NCBI GenBank assembly: GCA_963733265.1
Contig: CAVTCF010000001.1
Location: forward strand, 1,488,001 to 1,552,000
Direction of reading: 5' to 3'
Length of the DNA: 64,000 nucleotides
Source of the DNA: PALSA-1006 sp963733265
GTDB taxonomy: Bacteria; Pseudomonadota; Gammaproteobacteria; Burkholderiales; Gallionellaceae
The notes below the pieces were generated by a model that searched no databases, was not told the origin of the DNA, and worked only from the letters and a program-made list of their open reading frames with translations. Each line of letters starts with the position of its first letter. The first letter of the stretch is position 1. Shown here piece by piece: positions 51,101 through 58,770 of this stretch. The translations under genes and the position numbers were made by a program.

Positions 51101-52645
51101 TTAATGGTAATAGCCCGGGCCACGCACGTTGTCGTGGAAGATCGGAAGGCTACTTTGCGGGCTGTCTTGCGGCAGCGGCATTTCATCCAGTCGGTGTTTT
51201 AAAATTGAATCAACCGATGTGTAGCTGATGGCGTTGGTGATGTAAGCTCTGCGGCAAGCAGCTTCGACTCGGTCATTTCCATAATGCTTGCCCAGACGGA
51301 TAATGCCCGCCGCTGCGCGAAATGCCTGTTGGGGATGGGGCTTGCGTTTGATTAGCGCCTCGATCAGTTTGCTCGTATGTACACCGACGGATGCGCCCCA
51401 GTTAACGATTCGCTCCGGTGTCCATTCGGCCATTTTGCTATGCCCCTCGGGCATGTGCGCAGTCTGTGTCGAATGTTTCTTGTTGCCTGAGTGCAATCTG
51501 GCGTGACTGGCAACTCGCTCCCCTCGGTATAGTATTTCAACGACATACTCGCTGTAGTTCACGTCAAGTTGCTTGCCAATCAACTTATAAGGTACCGAGT
51601 AATAGTAGCCATCGCCCAGATCAACGTGGTAATCCAGCCCCATGCGAACCTTCTTCCATTCGCTGAAGATATGACGTTCCCCAGATAGAGGACGCATCGC
51701 GGGATAGTCAACAGTACGGAACAGTGTTTCGCGACATCCTGCCAACTTCTTGAATGGCCGCTGATTTAGCCGTGTCAGCAGATCTCTGATCGCTGTATTC
51801 AGTTCTGCCAAACTGAAGAAGGCGTGGTTGCGCAAACAGGCCAGTATCCAGCGAGTCACCACTAATACGCCATTTTCAACTTTGGCTTTATCCCTCGGTT
51901 TTCTGCTGCGAGCAGGGATCACAGCGATGCCGTAGTGGGTGGCAAAAGCGTGATAGCTCGGATTCGTGTCAGGCTCATATCGGCAGGCTTTGCTGACACC
52001 GCTCCTGAGATTGTCCGGCACCAGAATTTCCGGCGCTGCGCCGAAGAACTCCAACATGCGGATGTGGCTGCCAATCCAGTCCGGCAATGTTTGGCTAAAA
52101 GTCGCTTCGGCATAGGTGTAGTTGGATGCGCCCATTACGCCTACGAAGATTTGCACTTGTCGAATCTCGCCGGTGTACCGATCAGTAACCGGCATTGTTT
52201 GCCCGCAATAATCCACAAAGCATTTCTCGCCAGCCAGATGCTCCTGACGCATCACGGCATCGAGCTTGCCAGACCATTTCCGATAACTTTCGCAGAACCA
52301 ACTGTAGTTGAATCCATCAGGCTGGTTTGCCTTGTACTCGTGCCACATCAAGAACATGGTGACCCCTTTGCGGCGCAGTTCTCGATTGACCACTGCCCAG
52401 TCGGGCACCGGTCGTAAGGCATCCGGCAATGCTGATTTAGGGGGGAACAGCCGCGCATCAATTGCGGCATCGGACATGTCTAGCGGGAGCGGCCACGACA
52501 AACCTGACACCGCAAAGCGGCGCAAATAGTCACTGACCGTGGGTCTGGATACGCTAGTGCTGATGGATATCTGCCGGTCTGACAGATCAAGTTCAAACTT
52601 CAGTCGTAATATTTCTCTGATTTTACGCATCGACAACTTCTCCAT
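51101..52645 (-). CDS. istA: IS21 transposase IstA (copy B)
   Basis: A 514-residue transposase: an N-terminal helix-turn-helix (RQISISTSVSRPTVSDYLRR), a DDE catalytic core (FVDYCGQTMPV with the first Asp; PDNLRSG; KAKVENGV with the Glu), and the C-terminal beta-barrel and tail. Intact, with GAGGG upstream of the ATG. It serves as the template for reassembling copy A. Confidence 0.95.
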   Translation of the reverse strand: MEKLSMRKIREILRLKFELDLSDRQISISTSVSRPTVSDYLRRFAVSGLSWPLPLDMSDAAIDARLFPPKSALPDALRPVPDWAVVNRELRRKGVTMFLMWHEYKANQPDGFNYSWFCESYRKWSGKLDAVMRQEHLAGEKCFVDYCGQTMPVTDRYTGEIRQVQIFVGVMGASNYTYAEATFSQTLPDWIGSHIRMLEFFGAAPEILVPDNLRSGVSKACRYEPDTNPSYHAFATHYGIAVIPARSRKPRDKAKVENGVLVVTRWILACLRNHAFFSLAELNTAIRDLLTRLNQRPFKKLAGCRETLFRTVDYPAMRPLSGERHIFSEWKKVRMGLDYHVDLGDGYYYSVPYKLIGKQLDVNYSEYVVEILYRGERVASHARLHSGNKKHSTQTAHMPEGHSKMAEWTPERIVNWGASVGVHTSKLIEALIKRKPHPQQAFRAAAGIIRLGKHYGNDRVEAACRRAYITNAISYTSVDSILKHRLDEMPLPQDSPQSSLPIFHDNVRGPGYYH

Positions 52646-52714
52646 ATTCGACCCTCTTTCCGAAAAAAGGGCGAATGGTAGGTGAAAATTATCTTGCGTC
52701 GCTCCCTGACGGGG

Positions 52715-52809
52715 GTGGCAGAATCACACCGGAATCGGTGGCAACATGCTCATGGAATGGGTGGCAGAATGTTCGTGGAATCAGTGGCAGAATGCCACCG
52801 GAATTCGCA
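52715..52809. repeat. Four 23-bp terminal repeats, istA end of IS21 copy B
   Basis: GTGGCAGAAT or a variant begins at 52715, 52738, 52761 and 52784, a strict 23-bp period, ending at TTCGCA (52809). The core is GTGGCAG here and GTGGCCG in copy A, so the two elements differ in the binding-site consensus. Confidence 0.85.
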
Positions 52810-52811
52810 AC

Positions 52812-53114
52812 CCTGAATTCGGAAATGAGTGTAGTGCGTTGTTCAAAGCGCATCGAAATGCGATTGGCAAGGCGGTTCAGCAATTGTTCGAAATTTTGGG
52901 GCGCGATCCAGTAATTGATGCAGAAGAACTGGCATCTCTTTTTATGGGTTTTGCACACGGAATGGCGTTATCTAGGGGAGAGGCAAGAGGGGCTGCTGAC
53001 CCTGCTGGTCGAACCATCTTTGTTCTTCTGAAGGCAGTGGTTGAAGCGAGTGATTTAATCTCCAAGAATACACGCTCCAAACTGAAAGTTTGTGGGCGAA
53101 GGATGCGTGAATAA
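52812..53114 (+). pseudogene. C-terminal remnant of a TetR-type regulator
   Basis: From the IS21 end, one frame encodes about 100 residues (FKAHRNAIGKAVQQLFEILG, VIDAEELASLFMGFAHGMAL, TIFVLLKAVVEAS) that have the helical pattern of a TetR-family C-terminal ligand domain. The N-terminal helix-turn-helix half is missing: the frame enters from the IS21 terminal repeat. The missing half is not on the far side of copy A, so the IS pair has also deleted DNA. The family call is by pattern only. Confidence 0.55.
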
Positions 53115-53184
53115 CACCCGTGAAATATTGGCTGCTCATTGAGCACAGCAACTTTCGGATGAGAGCGGCGTTCGTCAGAGCCAG

Positions 53185-53484
53185 TTGGTGTGTAGCTCGA
53201 AAGCAAACTTGCAAGGAGGGTATCCGACAACTTTTCTTATTGCGAATTTGGCAGTCAGGTTCACGGCCTCCGATCCAAATTCATTTACAGCTACGATTTC
53301 ATCTGTTTATCATGGGAGTGGTCGAAGCTGTCTCAAAGTGTTTTTCTACCTTCCATCTATTAACCAAGATGCTTACGTCTGTTACGCATTAAGCTTGCCT
53401 AAGCCACAAATTGGAAATAAATTGAAAATAACTGAAAAAATCAGTCCATTTGGTTCACGAATAATTGACTATGAACCAATTTGA
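53185..53484 (+). CDS. Hypothetical open reading frame, doubtful
   Basis: The frame encodes about 99 residues from a TTG (VCSSKANLQGGYPTTFLIAN to GSRIIDYEPI) and is open for some 12 codons further upstream. No ribosome-binding site is seen. Composition is protein-like, so it may be a fragment of a larger gene. I do not recognise it. Confidence 0.3.
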   Translation: MVCSSKANLQGGYPTTFLIANLAVRFTASDPNSFTATISSVYHGSGRSCLKVFFYLPSINQDAYVCYALSLPKPQIGNKLKITEKISPFGSRIIDYEPI

Positions 53485-53550
53485 TGTGGCTCCTATGGGT
53501 TACCTGCCGACGAAAGATGAAGCAAATCTTGAGAGGCTGCAATAGAATAC

Positions 53551-53625
53551 ATAAGAGTCAGATGTGGCGTTGTGGCTTAACTGCCTGCGTCCGGCCATAT
53601 TGAGCCACTCGTCACTGGCTCTTAT
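53551..53625. repeat. Inverted repeat ATAAGAGTCAG upstream of the toxin-antitoxin pair
   Basis: ATAAGAGTCAG (53551-53561) and CTGGCTCTTAT (53615-53625) are inverted copies with one mismatch, and GTGGC/GCCAC lies inside both arms. The 75-bp block, about 65 bp before the antitoxin ATG, could be a small mobile element or a regulatory stem. Confidence 0.45.
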
Positions 53626-53691
53626 CGGGCAGCCTATTATCAAGATGCTATATACTATCGCTACTCAATTCCTAATCTACTGGAAAATTCT

Positions 53692-53937
53692 ATGACTCAG
53701 CTTGCAATGGATTTGCCCGAAAACGTGTTTTCGGCGCTGCGCTTGGCGCCTCGCGAGTTTGCTAATGAAATGCGGATTGCTGCTGCAGTTCAGTGGTATG
53801 GCGAACAACGAGTTTCTCAGGGCAAGGCCGCTGAGATCGCCGGTATCAGCCGGATTGCGTTCGTCGATGAATTGCGCCGCCGCCATGTTCCAGCCATCCA
53901 GATCGACGTTTCGGAACTGGACGCGGAGTTGGGCTAG
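53692..53937 (+). CDS. UPF0175 family antitoxin
   Basis: An 81-residue protein. The UPF0175 pattern is clear: an N-terminal strand (LAMDLPENVFSALRL), the helix EFANEMRIAAAVQWY, and the DNA-binding-like motif VSQGKAAEIAGISRIAFVDEL. It sits directly before a PIN/DUF3368 gene and overlaps it by one base; the pair is a recognised type II toxin-antitoxin arrangement. The antitoxin probably represses its own promoter. Confidence 0.88.
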   Translation: MTQLAMDLPENVFSALRLAPREFANEMRIAAAVQWYGEQRVSQGKAAEIAGISRIAFVDELRRRHVPAIQIDVSELDAELG

Positions 53938-54422
53938 TGAGTAACGAAATCTGGGTCATCAATGCCTCGCCGCTGATCTTGTTGGGTAAGCTGGGGCGTA
54001 CCGATTTACTTGAAAGTCTGGCACTGCAGGTAATTGTGCCGCAGTCTGTTTTTCAGGAAGTTGCTGCAGGTGCCTCAGATGATGCGGCGATGAAAGAAGC
54101 GCTGAACTGGGCATCACCACGTGTGCAGAACGATATTCTGATTCCACCCTCTATCTTAGGCTGGGATCTGGGTGCTGGCGAATCCCAAGTATTGGCGCAT
54201 TGCCTTGCCGGTGGTCAGCGTGCCGTGCTGGATGATGGCGAGGCGCGTGCTGCGGCCAAGGTTCATTCAGTGCAATTAGTCGGCAGTCTGGGTGTCATCC
54301 TGCGCGCCCGCAAGGCAGGTCTTATTCCGGCGGCACGCCCTCTGGTTGAACGTTTGATCGAATGCGGTTCATATCTATCTGCCGACCTGGTTCGAAAGGC
54401 ACTGCACAAAGTTGGCGAATAA
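53937..54422 (+). CDS. PIN-domain (DUF3368) toxin
   Basis: A 161-residue PIN-like ribonuclease of the DUF3368 family. It begins EIWVINASPLILLGKLGR, where the first acidic residue of PIN domains (usually D) is replaced by Asn-Ala-Ser, as is normal in this family. Later acidic residues are in LGAGESQVLAHCLAG and AVLDDGEARAAA. It ends with the usual DUF3368 helix pair. The start GTG overlaps the antitoxin stop codon TAG. Confidence 0.85.
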   Translation: MSNEIWVINASPLILLGKLGRTDLLESLALQVIVPQSVFQEVAAGASDDAAMKEALNWASPRVQNDILIPPSILGWDLGAGESQVLAHCLAGGQRAVLDDGEARAAAKVHSVQLVGSLGVILRARKAGLIPAARPLVERLIECGSYLSADLVRKALHKVGE

Positions 54423-54575
54423 TCCCATTTCAGTCATTGGCGTCACCAATGGCGAAAGGCACTACCGCCAAAACTTGCCGTTCATGACCGACCATTGTGG
54501 GGCGGCGATATAGCGATTGCACTATGATTTCGATTGTTGCCGTGCAGAATTGCAACACGATTTCGGATAACTGAA

Positions 54576-55322
54576 ATGATACAAACTAGTGAAATTTGGT
54601 CCACGTTAGCTTCGGGGATTTTGATCCCGGAGGGAACCGTTTCAGATACATCATCCAAACAGTCCACGAATTTTTTACACTTAAAAGACAAAGCGCAAAA
54701 GATTCAGCTTCTATATGCTAGCGCTGGCCTCACCATGCCGGAGTCTTGTGATCTCGCAAGATTGATAGAGAATGCCAAGTTTCTCGCTGATAGATGGCTT
54801 TCTAATCAAATCTCTGAGGTAACAATGATGGACGTATTTCAAGCGCTCCATCTTGATCGAGTTGCAGATGCGATTCTTCCTCTCAAAGACGTACTTGGAA
54901 AAGAGAAATATTTAAGAGACTTATGCTTTGGCGATCTTGATTTCTTCAAACACGATAAGTCGCACACAAAGAACGTGTTTTGGGAACTGGAACTTTGGTC
55001 ATCTCTTTGCAGAAGATCACCTTCCGTTCGACTTCTTGATCCACCAGACATAGTGATCGATATCGACGATTCCGTTGTTGGAATTGCCTGCAAAAAAATA
55101 TACTCTGAAAAGAATTTTGAGAAGGTCTTGTCCGAAGCAGTGGGCCAAGTTGAAGATCATTTTGACATTGGCGTTGTAGCAATAAAAAGGATAGGAAATT
55201 CAAGCGCACAAGTCACTTTATTTCCGGCCATTTTCGGCATCCCCACCCCAAGCCAATCCCATTCTCATCTTCGCATCCCTGAAAAAGCCTTCACTTCGTC
55301 TTCCTCTTCCCCAAAATCGTAG
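54576..55322 (+). CDS. Hypothetical protein with a PD-(D/E)xK nuclease-like core, C-terminus altered
   Basis: From ATG 54576 the frame encodes 248 residues. The C-terminal half has a helix with Glu (NVFWELELWSSL), then PPDIVIDIDDSVVGIACKKI: Asp158 in PPD and Lys173 in ACK, spaced like the PD-(D/E)xK nuclease core, although the middle acidic residue is Ala/Cys. A helix with Gln (LSEAVGQVE) follows. After about residue 205 the sequence becomes Pro/Ser-rich and is not protein-like (GIPTPSQSHSHLRIP, SSSSSPKS), so the real C-terminus is probably lost. The nuclease assignment is inference. Confidence 0.55.
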   Translation: MIQTSEIWSTLASGILIPEGTVSDTSSKQSTNFLHLKDKAQKIQLLYASAGLTMPESCDLARLIENAKFLADRWLSNQISEVTMMDVFQALHLDRVADAILPLKDVLGKEKYLRDLCFGDLDFFKHDKSHTKNVFWELELWSSLCRRSPSVRLLDPPDIVIDIDDSVVGIACKKIYSEKNFEKVLSEAVGQVEDHFDIGVVAIKRIGNSSAQVTLFPAIFGIPTPSQSHSHLRIPEKAFTSSSSSPKS

Positions 55323-55379
55323 TAATTTCCCCAAAACCCGCCCCACGCTGAACCCGATGCACAGCCCTTCCCAAAGCAT
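55218..55379 (-). CDS. Small open reading frame, doubtful
   Basis: ATG at 55379 opens 53 residues (MLWEGLCIGFSVGRVLGKLL, then a basic Gly/Arg-rich tail, ending GGDAENGRK). AAAAGAAG is about 10 bases ahead. It is antisense to the odd C-terminus of the nuclease-like gene. It may be the genuine coding strand here, just after the SVAW gene remnant. Unrecognised. Confidence 0.3.
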   Translation of the reverse strand: MLWEGLCIGFSVGRVLGKLLRFWGRGRRSEGFFRDAKMRMGLAWGGDAENGRK

Positions 55380-55394
55380 GCTGAAAACTTCTTT

Positions 55395-55478
55395 TCACCA
55401 AGCGACACTCTGATCAAATTCGATTTCCGGTTCCGGCTCGACTATCACCCATTCGTGATCACTATACGTCGCGGGCTT
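55395..55478 (-). pseudogene. C-terminal remnant of an unrecognised gene
   Basis: On the minus strand the frame reads CRSNKPATYSDHEWVIVEPE, then PEIEFDQSVAW and a stop at 55395. This is highly protein-like and acidic, but is cut off at the point where the ritA-like sequence begins on the plus strand. The RIT element appears to have inserted in or beside this gene. Confidence 0.4.
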
Positions 55479-56277
55479 GTTGCTGCGACAGAAGTTCAAG
55501 GGGCGCGCCATCGACATATCGAGGTTTCAAGCCGATGACGTTCGCCAATTCCTTGCTAGTCAATTGGAAACGCACAAGACGGCTTCCAACGCATCGCGTC
55601 ACGCAGCAGCGCTACGTAGCTACTTTCGCTATCGGGCGACCTGCGGCGATTCGGTTGAGAAGCTCACCGCCGTCATTCTAAATCCAGTCCACTGGAAGCT
55701 GGCGTCATTGCCACGCGCACTCAAGCCGGACGAGATTGAACTCCTGCTGAACTCATTCACCGACGATCTTCGTTGGCCAAAGCGCGGTTACGCCATCATT
55801 CGCTGCGCATTGGATATTGGGTTGCGGTCGTGCGAGATCGCTAACCTGAAGATCGGCGACATCGACTGGCATACTGGAATCGTAACCCTACGTGGAACGA
55901 AATCGCTGCGGCAGGACATTTTGCCCTTGCCAATGGAAACCGGACAAGCTCTGGTGGACTATCTCCAGAACGAGAGACCGCGCACCTCCAACCCTTCGAT
56001 CTTCGTTCCACGCTTGGGAGATCATGATCAAGCAATGACTGCTGATGCAGTTCGAGGTGTGATCCGATGGGCGTATAAGCGCATCGGCCTGACGCATACA
56101 CGCTCGCACGCACTGCGCCACGCCTTTGCCTGCCGTTTGGTTGAGAATGGCAGCTCACTTAAGGAAGTCGCCGACCTCCTGCGCCACCGCTCGTTGAGCA
56201 CTACACTGATTTACGCCAAACTCGACACGCCGAAGTTGGCAGCGGTTGCCCTGCCGTGGCCTGGGAGCGCATCATGA
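55477..56277 (+). CDS. RIT tyrosine recombinase A, N-terminus missing
   Basis: The first of three overlapping recombinases. Visible parts: a SAM-like core-binding domain (KFKGRAIDISRFQADDVRQF) and a complete catalytic domain with Arg in DIGLRSCEIANLK, HxxR in SHALRHAFACRL, His in LLRHRSLSTT and Tyr in IYAKLD. The frame opens only from a TGA about 25 bp before the TTG at 55477, and there is no good start, so the N-terminal part (about 100 residues in relatives, from memory) is missing. Its stop overlaps the ritB start (ATGA). Confidence 0.82.
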   Translation: MLLRQKFKGRAIDISRFQADDVRQFLASQLETHKTASNASRHAAALRSYFRYRATCGDSVEKLTAVILNPVHWKLASLPRALKPDEIELLLNSFTDDLRWPKRGYAIIRCALDIGLRSCEIANLKIGDIDWHTGIVTLRGTKSLRQDILPLPMETGQALVDYLQNERPRTSNPSIFVPRLGDHDQAMTADAVRGVIRWAYKRIGLTHTRSHALRHAFACRLVENGSSLKEVADLLRHRSLSTTLIYAKLDTPKLAAVALPWPGSAS

Positions 56278-57248
56278 GCGCGCGCATCGGATTGCAGCAG
56301 CGGATCATCGACTATCTTGCCGAGCGGCGACGGCTCGGCTTTGAACTGCGATCTCGCGACACATTGCTGGCCGGGTTTGCCCGCTACGTTGCAGACCGGC
56401 ATCACCGTGGAGCACTGACAGCCGATCTCATGATCGAGTGGGCGCGCCATGATAAATGGCACCATGAAACGCCGGCAACTTGGGCTACCCGGCTTGCCAG
56501 AGTTCGCCATTTCGCGCGTTACCTGAAGCAGTTTGAACCGGAGACAGAAGTGCCGGACGAATTGGTCTTCGGCCCAGAGGCAGGCCGTGTCGCACCACAC
56601 ATCTTTCATGATGAAGAAATCCTCCAATTGCTCGCAGCTACCCGCCAGCTTGAACCTAAGGGCAGCATTCGACCGGCAACTTATGAAACCCTGTTTGGCC
56701 TGATGGCCTCGACCGGTCTGCGGGTTTCGGAAGCCATTCATCTGCGTGATACCGATGTCGACCTCAAGCTTGGAATGCTAACCATCCGGCAAACAAAGTT
56801 CGCCAAGTCGCGCCAGTTACCGATTCACCAAACTGCGGTTACCGCTTTGATGAAATACCGCCGGAAACGTGCGCGGCATATTGCCACCACTGCTGAGATG
56901 CCATTCCTGATTAGCAGCCGTGGTCGACGACTCGGGGAACATCTCTGCGGACGTCAGGTTCATCGCGTATTCAACATGCTGCGCGACAGTCTGAACTGGG
57001 GAAATCGTGGCGGCCACGCAGCACCACGTCTGCATGACCTGCGCCACACCTTTGCGGTCAGGCGCATGTTGCTCTGGCATGCCGATGGCACCGACATTGA
57101 TCAGATGATGTTGGCGCTGTCGACCTATATGGGCCATGCCGAGATCTTCTATACCTATTGGTATCTGACGGCTGTACCGGAACTGATGGCCTTGGCCGGT
57201 GGTAAGTTCGAGCGATACGCTGACCTGACAGGAGGCTGCAATGAGTAA
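56274..57248 (+). CDS. RIT tyrosine recombinase B
   Basis: A 324-residue tyrosine recombinase, the middle gene of the trio. Catalytic residues: Arg in STGLRVSEAIHLR, HxxR in HDLRHTFAVRR, His in MGHAEIFYTY and the nearby Tyr. ATG 56274 has GGGAG 7 bases ahead and overlaps the previous stop codon. It overlaps the third gene by 8 bases. Confidence 0.9.
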   Translation: MSARIGLQQRIIDYLAERRRLGFELRSRDTLLAGFARYVADRHHRGALTADLMIEWARHDKWHHETPATWATRLARVRHFARYLKQFEPETEVPDELVFGPEAGRVAPHIFHDEEILQLLAATRQLEPKGSIRPATYETLFGLMASTGLRVSEAIHLRDTDVDLKLGMLTIRQTKFAKSRQLPIHQTAVTALMKYRRKRARHIATTAEMPFLISSRGRRLGEHLCGRQVHRVFNMLRDSLNWGNRGGHAAPRLHDLRHTFAVRRMLLWHADGTDIDQMMLALSTYMGHAEIFYTYWYLTAVPELMALAGGKFERYADLTGGCNE

Positions 57249-58254
57249 GCACACCAATTCCCCTCCGTCGTTTGCTGCGCTTGTACAAGCCTACTTCACT
57301 GAGTACCTGACCCAGCAACGGGCACTTAGCCCGCAGACCATTGCTGTCTATCGGGATGGCTTCGTCCTGTTCCTCAACTTTGCAGAGGTACGTTTGGGCA
57401 AGTCGCCAGAGACAATAGCGTTGGCCGATATCACACCGGAACTGATCATGGCTTTCCTCAATCATCTGGAACGCCAGCGGCACAATTCGGTGCGTAGCCG
57501 CAATGCGAGATTGGCGGCGCTACGGTCGTTCCTGAAATTTGCGGGGCATCGAGACGTGGCATCGCTCCAGGTGATAGAGCGTGCCTTGGGAGTTCCGGTA
57601 AAACGGTTCGAGCGTCCGATGTTCGGCTATCTGTCGCGCGAGGAGATGCTGGCGGTGATCGGCACACCGGGCGAGTCATGGCTGAGTCGACGTGATCATG
57701 TGCTGTTTCTGCTGATGTACAACACAGGGGCGCGCGTGTCGGAGATCATCGGGGTCAAGGTTGGCGACGTGGTACTCGATGACGGTGCCGCCTGCGTCCA
57801 TCTCCACGGCAAGGGCAGAAAGCAGCGGAGCGTGCCACTATGGCATTCGACTGTGAAGGCAGTGCGAGCTTGGTTGCGTTTCAATCGCCAGTTCGAAGCA
57901 ACCTCGACCTTGCTGCCAAGCAGCGACGGAAACACAATGACGCGTTCGAATGTGACGAAGCGGCTGATGCTGGCGGTACGAACGGCCTCGGAGCAACATC
58001 CCCGTCTGGTGCAACAGCTCGTTTCGCCACATACGATCCGCCATACTACGGCGATGCACTTGTTGCAGGCTGGCGTCGATATCAGCGTCATCGCACTCTG
58101 GCTCGGCCACGAGAGTCCGGCCACTACTCATCATTACGTTGAGGCCGATCTGACAATGAAGGAACGCGCCTTGTCCAGGCTTCAGGAGCCAGACGTCAAG
58201 ATTCAACGCTACCGTGCACCCGACTCGCTGATCAACTTTCTAAAAAAGCTTTGA
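57241..58254 (+). CDS. RIT tyrosine recombinase C
   Basis: A 337-residue XerC/D-like tyrosine recombinase, third of the trio. It has a core-binding domain (LTQQRALSPQTIAVYRDGF read from YLTQQR) and catalytic residues Arg in NTGARVSEIIG, HxxR in HTIRHTTAMHLL, His in LGHESPATTHHY and Tyr in the same motif. GGAGG precedes the ATG. Three overlapping, co-directional recombinases of different subfamilies define RIT (recombinase in trio) elements. Confidence 0.92.
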   Translation: MSKHTNSPPSFAALVQAYFTEYLTQQRALSPQTIAVYRDGFVLFLNFAEVRLGKSPETIALADITPELIMAFLNHLERQRHNSVRSRNARLAALRSFLKFAGHRDVASLQVIERALGVPVKRFERPMFGYLSREEMLAVIGTPGESWLSRRDHVLFLLMYNTGARVSEIIGVKVGDVVLDDGAACVHLHGKGRKQRSVPLWHSTVKAVRAWLRFNRQFEATSTLLPSSDGNTMTRSNVTKRLMLAVRTASEQHPRLVQQLVSPHTIRHTTAMHLLQAGVDISVIALWLGHESPATTHHYVEADLTMKERALSRLQEPDVKIQRYRAPDSLINFLKKL

Positions 58255-58376
58255 TTATGTGAAGTGCAAAAAACGCGTCAACCTCTGCTCATCAGCGGTT
58301 GGCGCGCATCATCAGAATCAAATCCACATAATCGAGCGGTCTACATAATCGGGCTTATGGAGCGCGGCGCATAAGG
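58255..58376. repeat. Terminal repeats at the right end of the RIT element
   Basis: ACATAATCG occurs twice (58327-58335, 58344-58352), with its inverse ATTATGT just after the last stop codon. CTTATG (58355-58360) and CATAAG (58371-58376) form an inverted pair around GAGCGCGGCG. A further inverted pair, CCGCTGATGAGC-like, lies near 58285-58300. These are likely recombinase-binding sites. From 58377 to 58603 I see nothing else. Confidence 0.55.
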
Positions 58377-58603
58377 CCGAAAGGCTGACTAAGGTTATCC
58401 CAATGCAAGCACTTGAATCAGTTTGTTAGTCGTGCAATCTTTCTCGCAGCGATCTCAATATGGTTTTCTAGTGCATCAATGTAAGAATTGAAAGAATGTG
58501 AGAATGCAAATAGCCGATTTAGTTTAGGTGCAAATAAGCGAGCTTAAAGGTCGTTTTTCGATCTACATCCGCCAACATCAAGAAAACCGAATATCGGCTA
58601 ATC

Positions 58604-58623
58604 TTGTGGCAGATTGTGGCAGA
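58604..58623. repeat. Tandem TTGTGGCAGA repeat facing the 3' end of tRNA-Glu
   Basis: Two perfect, adjacent copies of TTGTGGCAGA about 70 bp beyond the CCA end of tRNA-Glu. Similar short tandem repeats beside tRNA 3' ends occur with P4-type integrases, but no integrase gene is here now. It may be a scar of a second integration. Confidence 0.4.
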
Positions 58624-58694
58624 AACATGTGGAAAAACGAATGTTTTCTGATGCTTTCCAATTATGCTGAATGATGCTAACTGCCTGAATTAAC

Positions 58695-58770
58695 TGGCGT
58701 CCCCAACGAGATTCGAACTCGTGTTATCGCCGTGAAAGGGCGGTGTCCTAGGCCTCTAGACGATGGGGAC
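58695..58770 (-). tRNA. tRNA-Glu (anticodon TTC)
   Basis: On the minus strand: acceptor GTCCCCA starts at 58770, anticodon loop CTTTCAC with TTC at 58734-58736, T loop TTCGAAT, and an encoded CCA at 58695-58697. All stems pair well. Its 3' end points left into the accessory region. Confidence 0.96.

Larger units (their letters stand above)
50199..52809 (-). mobile_element. IS21-family element, copy B, complete
   Basis: A 2611-bp element with ends TGCGCATTCCACGG (50199) and, in reverse, TGCGAATTCCGGTGG (ending at 52809). It contains intact istA and istB on the minus strand, three 23-bp repeats at the istB end and four at the istA end. Only AA (50197-50198) separates it from copy A. Its other flank is the remnant of a TetR-type gene. 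No matching target duplication is seen. Confidence 0.9.
55477..58376 (+). mobile_element. RIT element (recombinases in trio), left end missing
   Basis: Groups the three recombinase genes with the repeat-rich 3' flank. The right end is probably near 58376, where CTTATG/CATAAG palindromes and CATAATCG repeats occur. The matching left end is not found before ritA, whose N-terminus is also missing, so the element is probably 5'-truncated and immobile. Confidence 0.75.

Noticed and set aside
53120..53392. 90-codon frame overlapping the doubtful open reading frame at 53185
   Set aside because: No ribosome-binding site, and Trp/Cys/Arg-rich composition typical of a wrong frame.
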